Shown here piece after piece: positions 7,985 through 15,022 of a stretch of DNA of 64,000 nt. The notes beneath the pieces are model-generated. The model was not told where the DNA came from. It saw only the letters and a list, made by a program, of their open reading frames with translations, and did not search any database. This DNA comes from Polaromonas sp. CF318 (GTDB lineage Bacteria > Pseudomonadota > Gammaproteobacteria > Burkholderiales > Burkholderiaceae_C). Where the stretch lies: positions 85,430-149,429 of the forward strand of contig NZ_AKIV01000074.1 of NCBI RefSeq assembly GCF_000282655.1, written 5' to 3'. The position numbers and the translations under genes are program-made. The first letter of the stretch is position 1. Every line of letters begins with the position of its first letter.

Positions 7985-10390
7985 TTACTTGATGCAGACG
8001 GAACGGACCATCTTCAGGTCGGTCAGGCCCATCAGCACTTTCTCCATGCCGTCCATCTTCAGCGTGTGCATGCCGCTGCTGACCGCGCTGGCGAACAGCT
8101 CCGCGACGCGGGCGCGCTCCTGAATCAGTTTTTTCGCGGCGTCGTCGGCGATCATGAGTTCGTGCAGGCCGACGCGGCCCTTGTAGCCGGTCTTGCCGCA
8201 TTTATCGCAGCCCACGGCGCGATACACGGTGAGTTTGCCGTCCTTGCCGTAGCGCTCCATCCAGTCTTCAAACAGCTTTTGCGACTCGCCGCCCTCGTCG
8301 GCTTTCCAGGCGTCGGTGTGCCGCAGCTCTTCGGAGTATTCCTTGATGAAATCCTTGATTTCCTGCGAGCTCAAGACATGAGCCTCCTTGCAGTCGCACA
8401 GTTTTTTGGCCAGGCGCTGCGCCAGGATGCCCAGCAGCGCATCGGCGAAGTTAAACGGATCCATGCCCATGTCCAGCAGGCGCGTGATGGATTCGGGCGC
8501 CGAATTGGTGTGCAGGGTCGAGAACACCATGTGGCCCGTGAGCGAGGCTTCGACGCCCATGGCCACGGTTTCCTTGTCGCGCGACTCGCCGACCATGATG
8601 ATGTCCGGATCAGCCCGCAGAAAGGCGCGCATGACCAGCGCGAAGTCGATGCCTGCCTTGCGGTTGATCTGCACCTGGCGCAGGCCCTTTTGGGTGATTT
8701 CAACCGGGTCCTCCGCCGTCCAGATCTTGGTGTCCGGCGTGTTGAGGAATTTCAGGATGGAATGCAGCGTGGTGGTCTTGCCCGAGCCCGTGGGGCCGCA
8801 GACATAAAAGAGGCCGTAAGGCTTGGAAACGGTTTTCTCCAGCCGCTCCTTATTGTGCGCCGTCAGCCCGAGTTTTTCCAGCGGAATCGGCTCACCCGCG
8901 GCCAGGATACGCATGACCACGTCTTCCACGCCGCCGGCCGAGGGAATCGTGGCCACGCGCAACTCGATGTCCAGCGGGCCGTACTTCTTGAACTTGATCT
9001 TGCCGTCCTGCGGCTTGCGCTTTTCCGAAATATCCAGGTCGCACATGATCTTGAGCCGGGTGACCATGGCCTGGCGGAACTGCGCCGGCACCTCGATATA
9101 GGGCTGCAGCGTGCCGTCCACGCGAAAGCGTATGCCGGTCTTGGCCTTGCCGGGCATGGGCTCGATGTGGATGTCCGACACCTTCTGGTTGTAGGCGTCG
9201 ATGATGACCTTGTTGACGAACTTGACCAGCTCGTTGTCGGCCGCCGCGGACTCCAGCGAGGAATCGTCGGCGGCTTCGCCCTCCAGGGGCGAGTCCATGT
9301 CCGCCAGCAGCTGGTCGATGGAACTGCTGTCCGCGCCGGCGCCGAACAGCTGGTTCAGCGTCTCATCAAACTCGGTCTGGGTGGTGACGCGGTAGGCGAA
9401 CCTGGTGATGCGCGGAAACACCTGCGGCACGACGCGCGCCCCGCGCACGGCCTCCGGGTCCATGCACATGATCACCAGGCCTTCGGTGGTTTCCTCCAGC
9501 GGTATCCAGCCTTGCTGTTCGATGAAGTCGCGCTTGAGCGGGCCGTGCAGCATTTCGGAGCGTATGCGGCCGGTGTTGAAGGGCTCGTAGCCCACACCGA
9601 AAAACTTCGCCAGGGACTGGCCGATCTGGGCGGGACGCAGACGGTAGTTGGCCATCAGCATGTGCTCGACCGACTTGCCCTCCTCGCGCGCCTGCTGGAT
9701 GCATTGCTGCAACTCGTCCTGCGACAGCACGCCTTCGGTGACCAGCCCGTCGTACTTGGTCGCCTTGCGGCGCAGGCCGTCCTCCGCCCTCTGCATGCGC
9801 TGGCGTATCGCGATGCCCAGCGTTTTGCAGAGCTGGCGCGCACCGTCCTCCTCGAGCTTGCCGAAAGGTTGGTCGCTGCGGTTGTTGATGACCTGAAGCA
9901 CGCCATACAGCGTGTCGCCGTCCATGACCGGCGCCACCAGCATCTGCTTGGTCCTGTAGCCCGAGCGCTTGTCGACCTCCTGGAGGAAGCTCAGGGCCGG
10001 GTGGATTTTCTTGAGGGCCTCTTCATCGTAGACATCGGCGATGTTGACCATCTGCCGGGACATGGCCACATAGCCGGCGATGCTTTGCGCGCTGACCGGA
10101 AGCTTCAGGTCGCGGCTGGTGTTGAGTCCGGTCTTGACCTTGGAGACGATGGAGCTGCGGTCTTCATTGACCGCGTACAAGGTCAGCCGATCGGCATTGA
10201 AGAGCTTGCAGATGTCCTGGCTCGCCTCCAGCATGATCTGGTCGATGTTTTCGGTCTCATGGATGCGGTTGGTGACCAGCTGCAGCTGCCGGAAGTACAA
10301 GGCCTCGAAGGTAACGCCGCGCTCCTGCGGCGGCAGCATCTGCGAGTCGAAAAACTCGTCCTGGGGATCGCGTTGCAGTACGGCGCTCAT
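7985..10390 (-). CDS. GAF-containing GspE/PilB-type secretion/pilus ATPase
   Basis: AAA-type hexameric motor ATPase of the type II secretion/type IV pilus superfamily, 801 residues. An N-terminal GAF sensor domain (about 30-190) is followed by an MshEN-like domain (about 215-330) and the T2SSE ATPase domain. Walker A GPTGSGKTTT sits near residue 531. The Walker B-type stretch reads IIMVGESRD where GEIRD is usual. A CDKCGKTGYKGR zinc-type motif is near the C terminus, although the usual four-Cys knuckle appears reduced. Its ATG overlaps the stop of the phosphodiesterase gene (ATGA), making it the last gene of a kinase/phosphatase/FHA/cyclase operon. That context implies a motor switched by cyclic nucleotide or phosphorylation. 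It is not in a pil or gsp structural operon, so its partner machine is unknown. Confidence 0.88.
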   Translation of the reverse strand: MSAVLQRDPQDEFFDSQMLPPQERGVTFEALYFRQLQLVTNRIHETENIDQIMLEASQDICKLFNADRLTLYAVNEDRSSIVSKVKTGLNTSRDLKLPVSAQSIAGYVAMSRQMVNIADVYDEEALKKIHPALSFLQEVDKRSGYRTKQMLVAPVMDGDTLYGVLQVINNRSDQPFGKLEEDGARQLCKTLGIAIRQRMQRAEDGLRRKATKYDGLVTEGVLSQDELQQCIQQAREEGKSVEHMLMANYRLRPAQIGQSLAKFFGVGYEPFNTGRIRSEMLHGPLKRDFIEQQGWIPLEETTEGLVIMCMDPEAVRGARVVPQVFPRITRFAYRVTTQTEFDETLNQLFGAGADSSSIDQLLADMDSPLEGEAADDSSLESAAADNELVKFVNKVIIDAYNQKVSDIHIEPMPGKAKTGIRFRVDGTLQPYIEVPAQFRQAMVTRLKIMCDLDISEKRKPQDGKIKFKKYGPLDIELRVATIPSAGGVEDVVMRILAAGEPIPLEKLGLTAHNKERLEKTVSKPYGLFYVCGPTGSGKTTTLHSILKFLNTPDTKIWTAEDPVEITQKGLRQVQINRKAGIDFALVMRAFLRADPDIIMVGESRDKETVAMGVEASLTGHMVFSTLHTNSAPESITRLLDMGMDPFNFADALLGILAQRLAKKLCDCKEAHVLSSQEIKDFIKEYSEELRHTDAWKADEGGESQKLFEDWMERYGKDGKLTVYRAVGCDKCGKTGYKGRVGLHELMIADDAAKKLIQERARVAELFASAVSSGMHTLKMDGMEKVLMGLTDLKMVRSVCIK

Positions 10391-11178
10391 AGTTCAAACT
10401 CCTGGCCGGCCCGCAACCACCGGATGTCGTGCGTCACATTGGGGCCAAACGGTCGTGTCTGGTCAAACCGCTGTATCTCGGCCATGATGAGGTCGGTCTC
10501 GGCGGGCTTGGTGTGGGTGATGTAAATCGGGTAGTTTTTGCCGCGCTCTATGCAGTCGAGCTCATTGGCCAGCGCATGGGGCGACAGGTGCAGGCTGCGC
10601 TTGGCAAGGTCGCGCTCGCGGTTGCTGAAGGCGGTTTCGATGACCAGCATGGCCACGTTCATCTGGTTGATGCGGGCCCACAGCGCCGGGTTCTGCTCGG
10701 TGTCGCCGGTGAATACCCAGCAACCCTTGCCGGTGGCCACGGCGTACCCCACGGCCGGCACGGTGTGCACGGCGGGCAGCACTTCCACGTGCTTTCCCGC
10801 CAGCAGCAGGGTCTGCCCCACATCCAGGGGGTGAAAGCTGACGAACGGCGCCTGCGGCGTGGGGATCCTGGAAAAATCCGGCCAGATGGTGTTGTTGAAG
10901 ATATGCGCCTTCAGCGCGTTGATCGTGCCCTGCAGGGCGTGTATCTGTATCGGCGTGGTGCGCCGCGCCGCGATGGCGTCGACCATCAGCGGCAGCGCGG
11001 CGACGTGGTCCAGGTGCGAGTGCGTCAGCAACACGTGATCTATACCGGCCATCTCGTCGAGCGTGAGATCGCCCACGCCCGTGCCCGCATCGACCAGCAA
11101 ATCATGGTCCAGCAGAAAAGACGTGGTCCGGCAGTCCTTGGCGATGGCTCCCGAGCAGCCTAGTACACGTACTTTCAT
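10387..11178 (-). CDS. class II 3',5'-cyclic-nucleotide phosphodiesterase (MBL fold)
   Basis: Predicted to hydrolyse cAMP (or cGMP) to the 5'-nucleotide. The 263-residue protein has the metallo-beta-lactamase-type metal motif THSHLDHVAALP near residue 54, matching the class II phosphodiesterase signature, plus the later FTGDTE Asp and an ITHTKP histidine. No signal peptide, so it is cytoplasmic. It lies 35 bases downstream of the adenylate cyclase gene and overlaps the ATPase gene by four bases. Making and breaking of cAMP are therefore encoded side by side. A generic MBL hydrolase is the alternative, but motif and neighbour make the phosphodiesterase assignment strong. Confidence 0.85.
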   Translation of the reverse strand: MKVRVLGCSGAIAKDCRTTSFLLDHDLLVDAGTGVGDLTLDEMAGIDHVLLTHSHLDHVAALPLMVDAIAARRTTPIQIHALQGTINALKAHIFNNTIWPDFSRIPTPQAPFVSFHPLDVGQTLLLAGKHVEVLPAVHTVPAVGYAVATGKGCWVFTGDTEQNPALWARINQMNVAMLVIETAFSNRERDLAKRSLHLSPHALANELDCIERGKNYPIYITHTKPAETDLIMAEIQRFDQTRPFGPNVTHDIRWLRAGQEFEL

Positions 11179-11213
11179 GTGGTTTTCCGGTTGGCCCTGA
11201 GTTGGTCTTTGTA

Positions 11214-13463
11214 TTATTTGGTCTCAAAATTGGTTGCGCCATCCCACTCCGGATCAAACGGCAACAGCCTCATCGAGGCTACACGCTCCGCATACAGCCG
11301 GTAAAGGAACTTTTTGCCATTTGCCCGCTGCAAATTTAGTAACTGCACGTCACATTGGTCCCAATCCTGGGCCCGGTAGGCCTTCAGGGCCAAGCCCCAG
11401 GTCTTCAGTTCGTCGGCATTGTCCTTGTCGATCCGGTCCGCAGGCGCCAATGGCCAAAAAATGGCCACAGCCTGATCTTTGCCCTTCACGCGGACTTTGT
11501 CCAGTTCCTGCCATGCAAAATCCCCTGCCAGCTTGCGGGTGGACTCGCTGACCACGATATCGACGCCATAGGTTTTGGACAAGCCCTCCAGGCGCGAGCC
11601 CAGGTTCACGGCATCGCCGATCACGGTGTAGCTGCGGCGGATGTCCGATCCCATGTCGCCCACGCACATCGTGCCGGTATTCAGGCCTATGCCGATACCG
11701 ATCTCGGGTAAACCCTTGGTCCTGTGCTCTTCATTGATCCTGCGCACGGCGTTTGACATCTCGAGCGCGGTTTTCACGGCCAGCGCGGCGTGGTCGGGCG
11801 TGTCGACAGGAGCGCCCCAGAACGCCATCACGCAGTCGCCCATGTATTTGTCGATGGTGCCGCGGTTGCCGCGTATCAGGTCTGTCAAGCGGCTGAAGAC
11901 GCTGTTGAGCAGGGCCTGCAGCTGGGTCGGCTCCATGGTCTCCGACATCTTGGTGAAACCGCGCATGTCGCAGAACATGACGGTCAGCTCCTTGGTGGTC
12001 GCCTTCATGCTGTAGCTGTCGGGGTCTTTCACCATCTCGTCGACCAGCTCGGGCGGCACATAGGTACCGAACAGGTTGGCCAGTTCGCGCTTGGAACGGC
12101 TTTCCACGAAATAGCCATAGCTCATGTTGAGCGCGAAGGCCGTCAGCGCCATGACCAGCGCGCTGGCCAGCGGCAGCACCAGGCCGTAACCCGCATACAG
12201 CCAGAAATTCAGCCCGCCGATGGCCGCAATCACGGCCAGGCTGACCAGGACCGCGCGGGAAGCCGACAGCAGGGGCAGCGCGAAAGCCAGCGTCAGGCCC
12301 GACAGCAGCAGGATGACAATCTCAAAGCCGACGGCGTAATCGGGCTTCACGAACACCTTGCCGTCCAGGAAACCCGAGATCACGTTGGCATGGGTTTCCA
12401 CGCCGGGGTAGGTCTCCCCGACCGGCGTCACCCGCAAATCGAGCAGGCCGGGGGCCGTGGTGCCTATCAGGACGATCTTGTCCTTGAGTGCACCGGGCGC
12501 CAGACGCTTGCCCAGCACGTCGGCCGCCGAGATGTAACGAAATGAACCGCCGCTGGCGCCGCCATGGCCCCGGAACGGCACCAGCGTGGCGACCCGGTCG
12601 TCGACCGGAATCGCCAGGGTCTTGCTGCCCTGCTTGAGCAAAATACTCTCCAGCCCCTGGTAGTTGCGGGTGAGGAATTTTTCCGGCGGAAAACCGGGCT
12701 CGACCCGGGGCAGGCCCGCCAGCATGCGGAACATGGCCAGCGCCAGCGATTCGTAGTACTGCCCCTTGTATTCCGCCAGCAGCGGGATGGAGCGCACCAC
12801 GCCGTCGCCCTCGGTGATGGAATTGAAAAAGCCGCCCAGCGGCGCGGCCTTGGCCAGCTGCTCGATGTTGGCGCCGTAGCCGTTCCAGCTGGTGAACTTG
12901 ATGGGGCGGCCGGCCAGCGCATCACGGCTCATGACGGGCGCCGGCAGGACGCCGTTGACGCGCCCATCGCGGTCGCTGGTGAAGTAATAGCCCATCACGA
13001 CGGGCCGCTTTTCGATCGCCTTGGCGAACACCGCGTCGTAGTCCAGGCCGGCCTGCAGCTGGTTGAGTTTTTCCGAGAAACCGGGCTGGTCCTTGAGCTC
13101 GGCCTGCGCCAGCTGCTTGAGCCGTTTCAGGCCCGAGCTTTCGTCGGCCTCGGCGAACACCACGTCAAAGCCCATCAGGGCCGTCTTCTGGCGGTCCTGC
13201 AGTTCCTCGACCAGCTCCGCGAGCTTGTTGCGCCCCCAGGGCCAACGGCCGACCTCGGCCAGGCTTTTCTCGTCAATGTCGACGATGACGATGCGTTCAT
13301 CGAGCGTGCGCGGCATGGTTGCCCGAAGCCGCGCGTCGTAGATGATGTCGTCCAGCCGCTGCAGCACCCCGAGGCGCATGACGCCGCCGGCATGCAGCAA
13401 GGCAAACACAAGCGGTATCAGCGTGACGGCGATGCGAGGCCAGTGCCGGGAGAGGAGTCTCAT
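11214..13463 (-). CDS. CHASE2-domain class III adenylate cyclase
   Basis: Membrane receptor that makes cAMP from ATP. Of 749 residues, an N-terminal membrane helix (about 10-30) leads to an extracytoplasmic CHASE2 sensor (about 35-350, with the RWPWGR motif near 75). Three closely spaced membrane helices follow (about 360-440), then the cyclase catalytic domain (about 480-690). Metal-binding Asp residues are in FCDMRGFT (about 497) and YMGDCVMAFW (about 541). The Lys in DKYMGD and the Asp in IGDAVNLGSRLE are the adenine-specifying pair, and Asn/Arg of the latter are transition-state residues, so cAMP rather than cGMP is expected. ATG 13463 follows a GAGG site. It sits between the FHA and phosphodiesterase genes. 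Confidence 0.92.
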   Translation of the reverse strand: MRLLSRHWPRIAVTLIPLVFALLHAGGVMRLGVLQRLDDIIYDARLRATMPRTLDERIVIVDIDEKSLAEVGRWPWGRNKLAELVEELQDRQKTALMGFDVVFAEADESSGLKRLKQLAQAELKDQPGFSEKLNQLQAGLDYDAVFAKAIEKRPVVMGYYFTSDRDGRVNGVLPAPVMSRDALAGRPIKFTSWNGYGANIEQLAKAAPLGGFFNSITEGDGVVRSIPLLAEYKGQYYESLALAMFRMLAGLPRVEPGFPPEKFLTRNYQGLESILLKQGSKTLAIPVDDRVATLVPFRGHGGASGGSFRYISAADVLGKRLAPGALKDKIVLIGTTAPGLLDLRVTPVGETYPGVETHANVISGFLDGKVFVKPDYAVGFEIVILLLSGLTLAFALPLLSASRAVLVSLAVIAAIGGLNFWLYAGYGLVLPLASALVMALTAFALNMSYGYFVESRSKRELANLFGTYVPPELVDEMVKDPDSYSMKATTKELTVMFCDMRGFTKMSETMEPTQLQALLNSVFSRLTDLIRGNRGTIDKYMGDCVMAFWGAPVDTPDHAALAVKTALEMSNAVRRINEEHRTKGLPEIGIGIGLNTGTMCVGDMGSDIRRSYTVIGDAVNLGSRLEGLSKTYGVDIVVSESTRKLAGDFAWQELDKVRVKGKDQAVAIFWPLAPADRIDKDNADELKTWGLALKAYRAQDWDQCDVQLLNLQRANGKKFLYRLYAERVASMRLLPFDPEWDGATNFETK

Positions 13464-13525
13464 GAGACCTCGGGTGTTGGGTGCTGACGGTCCGCGTTAT
13501 GGCGAAGCCCGGGCGGGCACCCGGG

Positions 13526-14185
13526 TCAATGTTGGACGAACTGCATCTGCGTTCCGGCCAGCTCGAGCATGTCGCCGTTTTTCAGGATGACAGGCTCGGC
13601 CCCGATAGGCGCGCCGTTGAGGGTCGGTTTCCCGGCCCCTTCCACGTGGGCCACGACAAAGCCCTGGGGCCGTTTGGTGATCGCGGCCACCGCGACGCCC
13701 GGCTTGCCGATGGTGGTCACCACCTTGACCAGCGCCACTTCGCGGCCGGCAGCGGCACCCGACATGACCTTGATGGCCGCGCTGATGTTGCCGCCCACAT
13801 CGGCGGCGGGCGCCGCCGCCGGCGCACCGGCAGGAGGCGCGACCAAGCCCGCGGAGCCGGCCTTGATGATCATGGTTTTCTCGAAACCGGCAGGCTGGGC
13901 CTCGTTCACGTACTTGATCTTGTACTTGCCGATTTCCACCGTATCGCTGTTTTGCAGCAGCAGTTTTTTCACGGCCTTGCCGTTGACGTAGGTGCCGTTG
14001 GTGCTGTTGAGGTCTTCAAGATAGACCTCGTTGCCGGACATCTGCAGGACGGCGTGCTCCCCGCTGACAGCGAGGTTGTCAATGACGATATCGTTGTAGG
14101 GCCTGCGGCCCAGGGACGTCCTGTCTTTCGTCAACTGGACTTCCTTGATCACAACGCCGTCAATAGAGACGATCATTTTCGGCAT
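13526..14185 (-). CDS. FHA-domain phosphothreonine reader protein
   Basis: Cytoplasmic 219-residue adaptor. The N-terminal forkhead-associated domain (about 20-95) shows the phosphothreonine-binding set: GRRPYND, SGEHA and NSTNGTYVNG. A linker rich in Ala/Pro (about 96-130) holds a FEKTMII threonine motif. A weaker second FHA-like fold (about 140-215) has TLNGAPIG in place of the NG loop but lacks a clear GR/SxxH pair. It is encoded between the PP2C phosphatase and the cyclase, downstream of the Ser/Thr kinase. It is the obvious reader of kinase output, perhaps passing the signal to the cyclase or the ATPase. A good AGGAG ribosome site precedes ATG 14185. Confidence 0.9.
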   Translation of the reverse strand: MPKMIVSIDGVVIKEVQLTKDRTSLGRRPYNDIVIDNLAVSGEHAVLQMSGNEVYLEDLNSTNGTYVNGKAVKKLLLQNSDTVEIGKYKIKYVNEAQPAGFEKTMIIKAGSAGLVAPPAGAPAAAPAADVGGNISAAIKVMSGAAAGREVALVKVVTTIGKPGVAVAAITKRPQGFVVAHVEGAGKPTLNGAPIGAEPVILKNGDMLELAGTQMQFVQH

Positions 14186-14223
14186 GGCCGACTCCTGTCT
14201 GTTTTTAAATTTTCAGTCACCGC

Positions 14224-15009
14224 TTATTTTCCCAGCATTCTCGACAAAAGGCCGCGCTTGGCCGAGTCTTCTTTCGCGTAAGCCAGCAAGACGGAAATAT
14301 TATCGCGTCCGCCGGCCTCGTTCGCCGCCGCAATCAGCTGCTTTGACTTCTGCTCCAGCGTCCCCGCGCCCGTCAGGATGGCGGCGATACCCGGATCGAC
14401 CACCATGTCCGACAGGCCGTCGGAACACATCAGGTAAAGATCGCCCGCCTCCACGCGGTGCTCGTTGACCTCCACCAGCACGGTGTCCTCCACGCCCAGG
14501 GCGCGCGTCACCAGGTTCTTGTTCAGGGAGGTCAGCGCCTGCTCGGGCGTGATCAACCCGGCGTCGATCTGCTCCTGGAGCAGCGAATGGTCCTTGGTGA
14601 TCTGCTGGAGTTCCTGGCCGCGCAGGCGGTAGCAGCGCGAATCGCCGATATGGCCCAGCATCAGGCGCCCGTCCTGGAAGACGCCCACGACCAGCGTGGT
14701 GCCCATCCCCGTGTACTGGGGATTGGAGTTGGCCGCGTTGAAAATCGAATGATTGGCGTTCTCCACGCAGATTTCCATCGCCCGGCGCACTTCCTTGGCA
14801 TTCGCATGCCGGCCTGCCTGGGACAGCCAGCGCCCCATTTCCGACTTGATGAAGGCCACGGCCATGCCGCTGGCGATCTCACCGGCGTTGTAGCCGCCCA
14901 TGCCGTCCGCCAGGATGCAAAGCCGCGTCGCCGGGTCAAACGCCACCGCATCCTCGTTGTTGTCCCGCGTCAGCCCTGGGTCGGTATGTGTACAAATCTC
15001 GTAGATCAT
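14224..15009 (-). CDS. PP2C-family Ser/Thr protein phosphatase
   Basis: Metal-dependent phosphatase that removes phosphate from Ser/Thr and should reset the kinase encoded just upstream. From the chosen start the protein is 261 residues. PP2C motifs are clear: DPGLTRDNNED near the N terminus (the RxxNED metal Asp), ILADGMGGYNAGEIAS (DGMGG), LGHIGDSRCYRL (GDSR), YLMCSDGLSD (CSDGL) and GGRDNISVLL (GxDN). I start it at ATG 15007-15009 because family members begin right at MxYE...TDxGLxRxxNED; an upstream in-frame ATG at 15096 would run deep into the kinase gene. It follows the kinase stop by 13 bases, so it is in the same operon. Confidence 0.93.
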   Translation of the reverse strand: MIYEICTHTDPGLTRDNNEDAVAFDPATRLCILADGMGGYNAGEIASGMAVAFIKSEMGRWLSQAGRHANAKEVRRAMEICVENANHSIFNAANSNPQYTGMGTTLVVGVFQDGRLMLGHIGDSRCYRLRGQELQQITKDHSLLQEQIDAGLITPEQALTSLNKNLVTRALGVEDTVLVEVNEHRVEAGDLYLMCSDGLSDMVVDPGIAAILTGAGTLEQKSKQLIAAANEAGGRDNISVLLAYAKEDSAKRGLLSRMLGK

Positions 15010-15022
15010 CTTGTTCGTGTTG

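Noticed and set aside
7865..10525. Very long open frame on the plus strand opposite the GspE-like gene, and similar ones at 27592-30333, 36919-38400 and 15200-16621
   Set aside because: They lie antisense or out of frame to clear genes with intact motifs, have low-complexity His/Gln/Arg/Gly-rich translations, and arise from the high third-position GC of the true genes.
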